DNA of 64,000 nucleotides from Lineus longissimus (lineage: Eukaryota; Nemertea; Pilidiophora; Heteronemertea; Lineidae): contig NC_088324.1 in assembly GCF_910592395.1 (NCBI RefSeq), forward strand, positions 10,194,953 to 10,258,952, in the 5' to 3' direction. Position numbers and translations under genes: made by a program. Below the pieces are notes generated by a model. That model saw only the letters and a program-made list of their open reading frames with translations, did not search any database and was not told the origin of the DNA. This document shows, in pieces, positions 13,201 to 22,171 of this stretch. Each line of letters begins with the position of its first letter. The first letter of the stretch is position 1.

Positions 13201-16200
13201 GGTAGCAGTAGATGAAAACCGTTGGCGCGTCTCATTGTAATTGACTACCAGACTAAGGGCCTCGTCAACTGTCTCGGGTGATTTAAAGAATTCAATCTGA
13301 ATCTTTGTATCTTGGTCGTGAAGACCATCGAAAAATTTTCGAACAAGATCTTCTTCTCGGATCACTTGGGTCCTGTTCGGGTATGCCTTATCGTATAGAC
13401 GTTTTAGTTCAGCGCAATATGTTTCGGGAGTTTCTTCTACTCCCTGTCTACGGTTAGAAAATTTCTTCGCGTAGGTCTTAGTAGACTCAATCTTTCTGAA
13501 CCTACTGTTCAATTCGGCGATAAGTTTAGTATATTTGCCCCTGACTTTACTGGGTAGTTGTCCATAGACAAATTCGCCAGCTTTTCCCTCAAGTCGAGGT
13601 AAAAGTTCATCTAACTTCTCATCCTCATCCCAACCGTAGCGAGTAGCTACATCTGAAAATCTATTGTACCAGATTTCCCAAGGTTCTGAACCAGTAAAAG
13701 CAGATAATTTTGGGCGCTTAGAAGCCTTAAACTTGTTTGTGCGGTTGGAGCTGACTGTTGATTGGCAAGCAGAAGACTTTCCGTCGTCATTACTGTCAGA
13801 GCCTGACAGGTCAGATTCGGGGTCTACGGTCTTCTCTTTTAGTTTAAGGTTTGATCTAGGGGTACTAGATATCGACGGCTTAGTACAGTTTTTGACCCGC
13901 TTTGGTGAGTTCGGCAGAGTTGTAATTACAGGGTCTGCATTTTCACCTGGCATCGTTTCAGAGGCTACATTTCTCGAATTTTTTATCATATCAGTGCAAG
14001 CCTTAGATATAACTGCACCCATCGTCTCGGTATTCTGGAAAAGAGCCTTTTCCATACTATTGATTAGTTGGACATTGTTCTGCGCTTGCGTAGTGGATAT
14101 CTCAGTCAGAAGTTTACTATGTTCAGCCCGAATCTCTTTTGCGGGGTCGAAAGTTTTCGAGCGCAGTTCATTGATCAACACGTTGTGATTTTCAAGGTTT
14201 TGCTGCATTATATGTAGCTGTTCAGCCTGCGCTTGCTTGTTTTCGCTTTGCCCTTGAATAACAGCGCTGTGGTTTCGAGCAAGTGCAGAGATTAGTCTAC
14301 CCACTGTAGCATCTTGTTGGTGGTTTTTTTGATTGACTAAGTCAGAGAGTATTTTTGTCTGATTTAGCATTTCCTGTTTCACTGATTCGAGTGCACTAGT
14401 GAGGGTTACGAGGTATTTAATCATTGGTTTGTCATAGTTTATCCCTGGGTCCGCCATATCACCATCATGAATGCTTGCATTATCTAGTACATGAGGGTCA
14501 GCCCTAGCGGCATCGCCTCTAATATCCACTAACTCAGGGTCAGCCCTAATGGCATCACCTTCACGACCTACTAAATCAGGGTCAGCCGTAATGGCATCAC
14601 CTTCATTATCGGAAGATTCATCATCCCCATCATGATTATTATCTTCATTACCAGAGTGATCATTATCATTGTTTTCTGGAGTGTTAGCCTTGGATTCCGA
14701 GTCAGAGTTGCTATATTCTAATTTTTCAGGAATTTCGTTTTCTATTCCATCATCTGATTGTTCAGTATTTTGGGATTTGCCCGACTTTTGAACTTTCGGG
14801 GTCTTCCTACGTCTAACCATCTTGAAAATATATAAAATGAGTTTGTAAATAAAATTCTAAATATTGTGGCAGAGCTCGTATCACTGGATTGAGGTTTGTC
14901 CTTATAAATAAGGAGTACTTGTCAATCCCACAGCTGTCACCAAAAATGTAGCGGTAAAAGGGCTTATAATATTTGTCACCATATAAACTTCGCAACTCTG
15001 AACTCGAACCCAAAGACTAAACCAACTAAGATATATATTTACATTATTTATTATCCACGTCCCTCTAACCTCATATTTACAACCGACACTAAAATATTAC
15101 ACAAATATGGCGCACAATAAAATATCAACAAGAGATCATATAAAAGAATCTTACCATGCTGTAAGGTCAAGGGTGAAGTCAATTAAAATACTCTGGCGCC
15201 TTTTCAAGAGAGATGTCTTGTTTAGCTACAGAGCGTGAAGGCTGGCTTTCTGGATCTGCCAGGACTTACTAAAAACATCTGAACATCATTATTTATACCT
15301 AATTATACACACCCCTCATGGGTAAATAGCCTAGCCCAAATATCAGGCTCTGAGCCAACTAGCACTCAGTAATTAAGGAAACAACCAATCAGTACACAGC
15401 AGCATCAATACAAGATTATCAGACAGTGCCAAGGGCAGGAGCCTAGTAACCAGCTGCTAATCAGGAAGATCATAAAAGGGGTCAAACAGCTTAAAAGATA
15501 GAGATTATAAAACAATGAAAAGGGGCAATTAAGAAAGCAGGTGTTGAAACTCATAACGGTTTAACGATCCTGGGTGTCTGGGTTCACCAGGGCTAGAGAG
15601 AAACACAGAAATAATAATTACAGATATACAAATGTAGTAAGCAATTCCTAATATTGTCACACAAGTTTGAAAATGACACCTACATGTGCTCACTGTTATT
15701 TACAAAAGTATGGTTGTGGTATTCATTTCTCTACCGACCCAAAGCAGCTTAAACTTCTTGTAGTGCATTTTATTTTTTAATGCAATAACTTGAGTGAAGA
15801 AGTACTATGCAATAAATTCAGTGACAATGTAAATTTTGCGCATGTTGCTGAGTTAAAATCCTAGTTGGTATTTAGCTAAAAACTTGTTGATAAATTGTTT
15901 CCAGAACTCTTTACATTTTGTCTTGTAGGGAGACCTCGTTTCCTGGCATACTTTATTGCAACATGTCTTAGATCAGAGGAAACAGATGCAAAATCCCTCT
16001 TGAAAAATTCAATCGACAGGGCGAAAGCCAAGCTGATTGGGAAGAAGGGTGAAAAGGATAACAAGATCTCCATTCGGTGTGCCCTTGAAAAAGGTCTACC
16101 TCTTGATAACAACGAAAGCAGAAGACCGGCAGAAATAAGAAGAGGAGAAAGGGTTTCATCAGTCGTTGAAATGCTGAAAAAATTGGTGAGTTGGCAGAGT

Positions 16201-17497
16201 CGGGTGATCACTATTACAAAAAAATTTCACCTTAAAATGTTTCCTCAAACCACCCATAAATATGCTAATGATCACGTTAATGTTTGGGAATAACATTTGT
16301 AACTATTTCAAGTCATCCTATTTGGTGTATTTTACATAAATCATGAAGCGTATTCATACATTTCAACCTGGCTGTGCAATTCTATGTTTATGTCAAATAT
16401 TATTTCAGGTGCTGTCCTTCTTGTTTTTTGGTGAGGAAGGCTTCACCCACCATTGGGAAGAAAATAGTGATGCAGCTGAACTGATTGATGAAGGAATCTG
16501 CTACCTGAAGTTCGATGATGAAATGAATAGCAACAAACCTGTGAGGTATGGAGTTCAAGAACTACTTGTGGTTGAGGCCATTGAAGGTTTCATTAGAGAT
16601 GAGTATGACCAAACGTTTTATTTATCAAATAAAATTCATGAATTAGTAGAAATCTCTGCCTCTGGTCAGTTCGCAAGTTCATCTGCCAAAGGATTTTTCT
16701 TGGAACGGTTGGCCACGAAATGGTTGCAGAATTTCTTTACTGATGAAAATCTGATCAAAGCTGTTTGTTCAAGCATGCCCTATGAACATCTGAAGGATTT
16801 CAGATTGAAACTTACTCATGGCGGTGTGGATGAACGAAACGGGGTTGTTTCATTTGATGGGAAAGCGGTGAGCTCGGTCAGAAACCCCAAACCTTCACCT
16901 CATTATGAGTTGTGGAGGAAGGAATGTTTGAAAACTGCAAAACCTCCAAGTAAAAACGGGTATGGGTATCCCTACCTACATAGGTTCTTACTCGAGCCGT
17001 TTTCCGATTTTCTGCTGCCCGAACAAAATGCGGGGCCAGACATCGTTTTCTTATTAGATAAGAGAACAATGTCGCAGACAGGATCAGACCCAAAATTAGG
17101 AAATGAAGCAAGAGATAGCAGTGAAGATAATGATACTAGTGAGCAGAAGCTCTGCTTGGTGCAATGCAAGTGGACTGGTGAAAAGTCGGTGAGGAAGGAT
17201 GAGTGTGACCACGGTTATCAAACGACATGGTGGGAAAAGTTGTATTCTGGTAAAAATTTCATGTCTCGCCATGAGTTTTCAATGACTATGGCAACAGAAA
17301 AATACAGAGCCAATGAAATTGGAACTGTAAGGGTGTTGATATGTCTGCCAGATTTTGCACAAGGGTTTAGGAAACAACATCCTGTTGACATAGAAGTCAA
17401 TGGAAACGACATAAGTTTTTTCATAAACTTAAAAAATATGGTGCAGTTTGGAGCTAGTGAAAAGGATAAGGCACTTTGGACAGAACTCGTGCAGTAA
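7228..17497 (+). CDS. Crinkler-like P-loop NTPase fused to PD-(D/E)xK nuclease
   Basis: Four exons, 7228-7939, 8318-9499, 15929-16185 and 16409-17497, join in phase to 1079 codons. I start at ATG 7228 because a splice acceptor ends at 7208, so the open frame further upstream is probably intron. Residues 1-180 are acidic and low complexity with a basic cluster KKRKRR near residue 48 (a likely nuclear signal). The P-loop GVSGCGKT lies near residue 346, the Walker B-like VPVFIDEAQVL near 502, SGTAITL near 558 and GRPRF at 631. The C-terminal third has GPDIVFLLD near 925 and LVQCKW near 967, a D...QxK arrangement of restriction-endonuclease-like folds. This NTPase + REase order, with the GRPRF motif, matches the family from which Crinkler/CR effectors are thought to derive; the Ubl-like header of oomycete CRNs is absent. 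The function in an animal is unknown. A whole LTR element occupies intron 2. Confidence 0.75.
9520..9523. repeat. Target-site duplication, left copy (CAAG)
   Basis: CAAG immediately precedes the left LTR and is repeated at 15662-15665 immediately after the right LTR. A 4-bp duplication is typical of some Gypsy-type integrations. Confidence 0.75.
9524..10298 (-). repeat. LTR (775 bp; 3' LTR in element orientation)
   Basis: Nearly identical to 14947-15661 except for an extra 60 bp. It carries two 61-bp tandem units at 9750-9810 and 9811-9871 (GTGAAGTCAA...GCTACAGAG), where the other LTR has one. Ends are TG...CA. Confidence 0.92.
10299..10313 (-). other. Polypurine tract of the LTR element
   Basis: On the minus strand GTTTGTGGGGGCAA abuts the LTR start TGTGAC, the expected position for the plus-strand primer. 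A second copy of the tract with adjoining LTR-like bases lies at 10464-10497. Confidence 0.6.
10464..10497 (-). repeat. Duplicated polypurine tract/LTR junction
   Basis: TCACATTGCCCCCACAAACG followed by AAAATTGATGTCC repeats, with few changes, the junction at 10294-10327. The copies are about 170 bp apart. The first few bases of the LTR (as TGTGACG on the minus strand) are included, suggesting a past rearrangement or a decoy priming site. Confidence 0.6.
10775..11728 (-). CDS. Third ORF of the LTR element: two C2H2-type fingers, proline/serine-rich linker, possible coiled coil
   Basis: An open frame of about 317 codons lies in the same frame as the protease and directly after its TAG stop. 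Two C2H2-like motifs sit at the start: CNYC...H....H near 11640-11700 and CVRC...H....H near 11545-11620. A Pro/Ser/Thr-rich stretch follows (SPLKLPTSQNTPSKP and similar repeats), then a Gln/Leu-rich segment (RQLQLAQLSYDQN) that could coil. There is no ATG in frame before roughly residue 190, so translation would need readthrough of the TAG, splicing or another start. It has no similarity I recognise to reverse transcriptase, RNase H or integrase. The zinc fingers may indicate nucleic-acid binding; this is inference. Confidence 0.5.
   Translation of the reverse strand, partial: PNQQLRQCNYCNYRDAIHEVINHVIRLHLNPNQVPFYCVRCNTKLKNSTNARRHTARYHRSDLGLPFTRTFAGLQRDWDYRLTKLHVRPVTTSSELLPEDLRRLVTPAVSHTVSVAPATVPAVVSPLKLPTSQNTPSKPATPRSPDLDSFLARYDNIRPKPLLSPLKSPTQPITLSNPATPRTPWSDPPVANNNTSMPETSSPVCRKTLSFDYLNASMTTIMRQLFDSPSVPTPHALATPVRDTALVTALNALTTAQTKATESIERQLQLAQLSYDQNTRILHTLQQTNYRLQLASMQDNMERSPDNNRFSKFRDTT
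11729..12634 (-). CDS. Retrotransposon aspartic protease (pro)
   Basis: The open frame overlaps the gag end by a few bases in the -1 frame and ends at TAG 11729-11731. It contains the retropepsin active site VDTGATRTF and the downstream hydrophobic EILIGAD motif, spaced as in Gypsy-type proteases. No ATG marks the start: the frame enters at GTG GTA AAG, which follows the putative slippery heptamer at 12628-12634. It is therefore probably made as a gag-pro fusion by -1 frameshifting. The region after the protease fold (about 150 residues) is not recognised. Confidence 0.85.
   Translation of the reverse strand, partial: GKVVKANSAGEELANSGESTDLTTNEMRKSANDNVISDELDLQKARREKPRCSGVYIEGSVQGVDVLLTVDTGATRTFMSKRVYEKIPREVKPELIANPESRPMTGADGTLISRFGKAVFKLGLGPLQVERTIIVADIEDEILIGADILIRDPAGPADLLLSQNKMVFHGKKIPLIRIGTPYQARRVMVADHFVVPALSEKMVDCFVESDGKQSTKDDSCLLIENSKTFTEKTGMLITPCLVNAAESTTIRIRVLNPFKDDKSIKQDTAVGIVEKVAPPEQCVAVEENPKLSENFESVRRL
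12622..14820 (-). CDS. Retrotransposon Gag polyprotein (732 aa)
   Basis: ATG at 14820 begins MVRRRKTPKVQKSGK. The first 130 residues are highly acidic with three repeats of the form DP-(E/D/H)-L-V-(G/D)...GDA. A coiled-coil-like, Gln/Asn-rich region follows. The middle (about 370-540) has the Gypsy-type retrotransposon Gag fold signature: SAFTGSEPWEIWYNRFSDVA, LDELLPRLEGKAGEFVY, and YCAELKRLYDKAYP. A CCHC zinc knuckle CWTCKMPGHVAANC lies near residue 670. The order matrix-like, capsid, nucleocapsid is standard. At 732 aa it is longer than many Gypsy Gags because of the acidic N-terminus. Confidence 0.9.
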   Translation of the reverse strand: MVRRRKTPKVQKSGKSQNTEQSDDGIENEIPEKLEYSNSDSESKANTPENNDNDHSGNEDNNHDGDDESSDNEGDAITADPDLVGREGDAIRADPELVDIRGDAARADPHVLDNASIHDGDMADPGINYDKPMIKYLVTLTSALESVKQEMLNQTKILSDLVNQKNHQQDATVGRLISALARNHSAVIQGQSENKQAQAEQLHIMQQNLENHNVLINELRSKTFDPAKEIRAEHSKLLTEISTTQAQNNVQLINSMEKALFQNTETMGAVISKACTDMIKNSRNVASETMPGENADPVITTLPNSPKRVKNCTKPSISSTPRSNLKLKEKTVDPESDLSGSDSNDDGKSSACQSTVSSNRTNKFKASKRPKLSAFTGSEPWEIWYNRFSDVATRYGWDEDEKLDELLPRLEGKAGEFVYGQLPSKVRGKYTKLIAELNSRFRKIESTKTYAKKFSNRRQGVEETPETYCAELKRLYDKAYPNRTQVIREEDLVRKFFDGLHDQDTKIQIEFFKSPETVDEALSLVVNYNETRQRFSSTATSRSSKQHPRVDGNVVVISDSDDSDSTPDPDAARITRASPQNQKKSDSAKHVKPANISSSDTDGKSGLTSALTELVQQTIGFEFEKYSKGQRSNSDQQHHHNRQGNHDGGTHQNRRNTQYPPQLCWTCKMPGHVAANCQSYDDTIANLGNQPNRARQSQNSHNQHYLDRPRPQSQNRNGPTGNARYHNQQGKW
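12628..12634 (-). promoter_or_regulatory. Putative -1 ribosomal frameshift heptamer GGGAAAG
   Basis: In the gag frame the minus strand reads CAG GGA AAG TGG TAA, so G GGA AAG has the X XXY YYZ form. Slipping back one base after AAG places the ribosome exactly in the protease frame (GTG GTA AAG). The gag stop follows one codon later. I did not identify a downstream pseudoknot. Confidence 0.6.
14925..14942 (-). other. Candidate primer-binding site of the LTR element
   Basis: On the minus strand the sequence after the 5' LTR is TTTT then TGGTGACAGCTGTGG. It starts with TGG, as expected for pairing with a tRNA CCA end. I did not assign the tRNA. Confidence 0.4.
14947..15661 (-). repeat. LTR (715 bp; 5' LTR in element orientation)
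   Basis: Direct repeat of 9524-10298 with only one 61-bp unit. That single unit matches the first half of unit 1 and the second half of unit 2 of the other LTR, so it looks like a slippage or unequal-recombination product. It should contain the element promoter, read toward lower coordinates. Confidence 0.92.
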
Positions 17498-17988
17498 AGT
17501 GGTTGGAATGTGACACATTTTTTTCTTCGCAGCGAATTTCTCTGGGATACACTTCGGGGAAAGCAATCCTGTCCATCGTGTATTTGGATTAAATAGAATA
17601 GTAGCCTTCACATCAACTTGAGAAAAAGGGTCAGTTTGGGGATTGTTAGTGCTTTGAATATGCAAACAGCGGCGTACAAACGCAACTTCAAAGCACCTTT
17701 GGACCAGAGCCACATGGGAAAACTTATGAAGGTAGATACCAACATTTGATTTTCTTTTGAGGTGTGGAGTCTTGTTAAAAGATTAACTCTTTACTCTTGT
17801 ACTCTGCACTCTTGTGAAAATGTTGAATGAACCCTTACAAAGTAGGATCAACCAATACAACCACTTCAAGTGGAAGGCAGTGTTTCATCAAATTGTGCAA
17901 ACCTTTTCATGTATGGAACAGCTTTAGTTTGTTATTTTTGTATCCATGTAACCAGGAATTAATAAAGACGAGTCTGTATCATTTCTTG

Positions 17989-18390
17989 ATGTAAGTGACC
18001 TGTACTGAGAACGATGACGTAATTTTTTGTATTTATGTAACCAAGAGGTACTGAGAATGATGACTTGATGTTTTGTATTTATGTAACCAAGAGGTACTGA
18101 GAATGATGACGTAATGTTTTGTATTGATGTAACCAAGAGGTACTGAGAACGATGACGTAATGTTTTGTATTGATGTAACCAAGAGGTACTGAGAACGATG
18201 ACGTAATGTTTTGTATTGATGTACCCAAGAGGTACTGAGAACGATGACGTAATGTTTTGTATTTATGTAACCAAGAGGTACTGAGAATGATGACTTGATG
18301 ATTTGTATTGATGTAACCAAGAGATACTGAGAATGATGACTTGATGTTTTGTATCTTTGTAGCCAAGAGGTACTGATAATGAGGTACTAA
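17989..18390. repeat. 46-bp minisatellite with CRE-like cores
   Basis: About eight to nine head-to-tail units of roughly 46 bp, consensus ending AACCAAGAGGTACTGAGAAC then GATGACGTAATGTTTTGTAT. Five units contain TGACGTAA, a CREB/ATF-like core; the others have GATGACTTGATG. It lies about 0.5 kb downstream of the nuclease gene stop and may be in its 3' untranslated region or just beyond. The array yields spurious minus-strand ORFs. Confidence 0.9.
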
Positions 18391-19000
18391 GAATGATGTT
18401 ATTACATGTATATTTTGATTCTAGCTATGTAACTGAGAGCTGCTGAGGATGATTATTTTGACTTCTTATTTTTAACTAAGAGCTGCTGAGAGTGATGACT
18501 TCATATTTTGTTTCTAAATGTATGTATTTTACATGTAGAGCTGCTGAGAATGATGACTTAATTGTCCTGTTTTAAAAGCCAGGGGAATTGGCTGGTTGCG
18601 CCTGGATGATGCACATTTTGGGGAAGTGAAACTGCATTGGAGATGAAAGTTGGTGTAGAAACCCATTTTAGGGGGTCTGTGGGTCCTCCCCCAAAATATT
18701 CTAACATTTAAGGACTAAACAGTGCATGGCATATGGGAATAACAATACATTGTTGGCTGTTCTAAAGCTATGCTTTAAGAAATGGACCTTTGGCTTTGCT
18801 TTGCTGGGAGTGCACATGAAGAGTTTCATAACAAAATGAGCGATATTCATTTTTGCTTCAAAGTTTGGAATTCAACTGAAAAGGCATTATGAACTTTTTA
18901 TCATAGAATTTAACAGTTGTCCGGAATGCTGTGGAATTTGGAGAACAAACAATATGGTGTGACAAAATATTGTATATGGCGAATATTATGTTTTGCAATG

Positions 19001-19762
19001 CATTACCAGCTATTGCGGGCCTAGCCAATTAAGCCAATTAGTGCACCTGCTTAATTGGTCCTGGCAAGCCTAATGGAAAATGCATAGGAAATATCAATAA
19101 AGTTGGCTTTTTGGGCGGGGTGTTAAAATAATCCCAACTCCCGACTTCTGACACAATTCTATATATGTCTAGGTATTTACTGGCAAAATTTGGAGTGATT
19201 TGGATGGAAATTCGATGTGTCCATCTATAGGTTGAAAATTTTGGTAAATATGTAATGCTTCACTCGTAGCCCGTAATGTAAATTCCTGAGAAAGTGGGTT
19301 TTGGGGGCTTTTCTAGCTGCGCTAGCTCCGAAACTATACATTTGATACAAACTCCCGACTTCAGACGTGGTTGATATAACTCATAGGATTATATTCCCAA
19401 GATTTCAGCTTTATTGGAGAAAAATTCATAGTGTCCATAGGGGGGTTGAAAATTGGAGGATTTTCAATTTTTTTCCCAACAAATATGCGAAAAATATTAC
19501 TTTCCACCTAGAATTAATCAAAAGTTCGCAAACTATCATAAAGTACTTCCTTGCAACAATCATTTGTGAAGCTTTCAAAACTTTTGGCTGATTTATTTGA
19601 CCCTAAATCAGCAAAAACCAAACATTTTAGTGTTTGTATGCACCAATGCACAGGAGGCTAATTGCCAGATTAATTCACACCTTTCCAATCTCAAACAATA
19701 GGAATGATGGAGTCTCCCTCTATTCAAAACAGAGTGTGCTAGGCCCGCAATAGCTGGTAATG
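19001..19762. mobile_element. Inverted-repeat element, 24-bp perfect termini (MITE-like)
   Basis: CATTACCAGCTATTGCGGGC plus CTAG at 19001-19024 is the exact reverse complement of 19739-19762. The 714 bp between hold no coding potential but include two related segments each starting AACTCCCGACTTC (near 19133 and 19349). The termini suggest a non-autonomous DNA element. No clear target-site duplication is visible, so this is tentative. Confidence 0.5.
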
Positions 19763-20211
19763 GGAACTCTTCACATGCGCCCATTTGCATTGCTATCCCT
19801 CCTAACCTTTTACGACTGATTCTGTATCAAGGTATCTGGACAAAGGATCCCAAGAAGATGATAACATTATCTTATGCCTTGTATTCAGAATTTTGTTCCG
19901 CTATGAGACTTTTTGTTGAGAACATGTGAGTTTGTGGCATACTTTGTCCTTAGAACCCTTTCTTCACTGTGCCATATATAATGTAATAATCATTCCAAGC
20001 ATGATTATTTAGAATATTTTATTATTGTTTTAAACGCTTGAAAAGCTTTAGATATATTCCTGTGACTGGAATGACTTGTATGTTTATCATTTCATGTAAC
20101 AATTAATGAACAGCAATAGAATTAAAATAGTATTTTAAAGAAGTTTCAAGCGTTGTTTATCTAATATGCAACCACACTGGTTGGAGCCAGCTTTGGACCT
20201 TTGGGTCTTTG

Positions 20212-20383
20212 CCAGTGCAGATATGAAGGAGCTTTATAGGCCTCTGCCGTTCTGAAATGTATGCACCAGTTTTGAGCATACTGACACACCAGTTTGGAGC
20301 ACACTGACACAGATATGAAGGAGCTTTATAGGCCTCTGCCGTTCTGAAATGTATGCACCAGTTTGGCGCATACTGACACACGG
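20212..20383. repeat. Tandem duplication of about 95 bp
   Basis: GATATGAAGGAGCTTTATAG followed by GCCTCTGCCGTTCTGAAATG occurs near 20220 and again near 20313, each followed by TATGCACCAGTTT...CATACTGACACA. A short extra partial unit lies between them. Confidence 0.8.
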
Positions 20384-20416
20384 CTCACATGTACATCCCA
20401 CTTCCCAGGACTGCAG

Positions 20417-20562
20417 TTTCCTCTGTCCAACCTAGTACAAGGAGCTCTCAATCATCTCCTCACTTCAAGAAGCAGCAGACTTTCAGTTTCTAACACCTTT
20501 CTACTAAGGACAGCATTGATCAGTCTGAAGAGTGTCCTTGATAAGGAAGTTTCAGTGTACCG
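20417..20562 (+). other. Possible orphan exon
   Basis: An open block is bounded by an acceptor-like GACTGCAG and a strong donor ACCG|GTAAGT. It translates to leucine/serine-rich sequence (FPLSNLVQGALNHLL...). No partner exons were found and the product is not recognised. Chance is possible. Confidence 0.2.
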
Positions 20563-22171
20563 GTAAGTCCTCCCTCTATCCAACTGGTTGTGACAATCGG
20601 ACTGATGCTGTACCTGTATGTTAGCTGTGATACAATTCTTGATTTCACACTGGAACTCGTTTGGTATGTTCATGACATTGAATGATGCATTCATGTCATT
20701 TCTGGAAGTTGATTGTTGCCAGTAAGGACAAAACTCAGTCCTTCACTGGATCACAGCTTATCATAGTCACAGTCATATCATAGAGTTATGGAGCTCGTTT
20801 CATTTTGCCAATCAATTCATGGTTTGGAAATTCAGCAAGGATGCACACTACATTTGTAGACAGCGTCTTCTGCAGCTAGAAATAGATGTTTGATATCAAG
20901 TATGTTCAATGTACACAAACTTGTCGATACTCAAGGAACATGTCGAATATTCTACCAACAGGAACCTCCCTGCTGCACCTCTGTTGGAAGGACACCCTCT
21001 CTATGAAGGATGGATGACCATACAAAAAAGCAAATATGAAAACAAAAGACGTTGGTTAATATTTTATGAAAAGTTTCTTTATTCAAATGTTATGTACAAA
21101 ACAGGTTATGTCAAAAACCAGACTTTTTACAAAGTTTAGGGCCTACAGTGAAACAAATTTTTGGTTTTTTAATAGTGTACTGACAGGTTTAAACCAGTCA
21201 TGATGCAAGACCTATTAACCTGGAGCAGGCCTATATGTATCAACAGATGCACTTCACCCGGTTGATTACTCGAGTGAGAATTGAAAAAAAATCAAACTTT
21301 GTCACAAGGAAATATCTAAAAAGTAATCCAGAATAATGAGCATTTCAACAGGTTGTCTTAAACAGGCCTGTCATTTTTACATATACAACTTAAACCAGCC
21401 AAAAAGTAAACATTTTGGCATCCATAATTTAAAGCCATTTCATACCAAACGTGACTTCGAAAGTCAAAACAAGACGATGAACATTTTAAGCGACTAGTAT
21501 TTTGGCAACAAGTTGACTTTGAAAAAAAGTCCCCATAGTTCATGCAGAGCATAGCGATGACGTAATGGTCTTAATGATGGCTGCCACATAGACTACACAA
21601 TGCAGGCAGTAGTTTATACAATAGCACAGTACTTCCTTGAGGAATATCATTTCACGGGCAGTAGACACATGAACAAAATTTCATGGTTTTGTATCACCCA
21701 GCAGAGTCCACCTAGGTTTCAAATCATCGAAATTAAATTGAGATGCCCTTAACAAAATATTTCCTGAACATTTCTTGACATTTTGTTTTAAGATAATGGA
21801 GTTGTGGTTGTTCTCCACCATTATACGAGCGTCCAGAAGACTAGCGGTGGCCATCTTGGATTTGACTAGTAGGAGGTAAATGACAGGGCTTCCAAGTTAC
21901 TGGACACTTGTGATTTTCAACAACTGTGCAATACTTTCTAACCCAAAAGCCATAAAATCATTAGGAAATGGGTATCAAAAAAAGATGATTATTGAATTTT
22001 ATGACCATTAACATATTATTTTTGGACAATAAACTTCAATGGAAGCTGATGGAAGATGTTTGGGATGACAATTTGATAACGCAAGCGAACTACATATCAC
22101 CGGCATGTCTCCAGGCCAGAAAGAAAAGTTTTGTCTCCTTGAATGATATATATCAGCAGCAATGGCAGGGT

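Larger units (their letters stand above)
9524..15661 (-). mobile_element. Gypsy-like LTR retrotransposon encoding gag-protease only, antisense inside an intron
   Basis: A 6138-bp element bounded by direct LTRs that begin TGTAGCGG and end GTCACA on the plus strand, flanked by CAAG duplications. Coding is on the minus strand: gag (12622-14820), protease (11729-12634) and a third ORF (10775-11728). In element orientation the primer-binding site follows the 14947-15661 LTR and a polypurine tract precedes the 9524-10298 LTR. There is no reverse transcriptase, RNase H or integrase in any frame of the 4.6-kb interior, so it must be mobilised in trans or be dead. The gag is full length and the LTRs nearly identical, so the insertion looks recent. 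It begins 24 bp after the end of host exon 2. Confidence 0.9.
18391..22171. other. Gene-poor stretch with decayed repeats
   Basis: No confident gene. Its contents are decaying minisatellite-like sequence (18391-18560, GAGCTGCTGAG motifs), the inverted-repeat element at 19001-19762, a duplicated 100-bp segment at 20210-20385 and one weak exon-like block at 20417-20562. The rest is unannotatable AT-rich sequence. Confidence 0.6.

Noticed and set aside
13664-14188. 174-aa plus-strand ORF
   Set aside because: Antisense shadow of gag; no motif of its own.
10299-14946. Hidden pol gene in the LTR element
   Set aside because: I looked for RT (YxDD), RNase H and integrase (HHCC, DDE) motifs in the frames between the LTRs and found none.
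18033-18366. 95-aa minus-strand ORFs
   Set aside because: Translations of the 46-bp minisatellite.
20909-21139. 76-aa plus-strand ORF
   Set aside because: Lys/Tyr/Asn-rich AT-driven composition, no splice partners and no recognised similarity.
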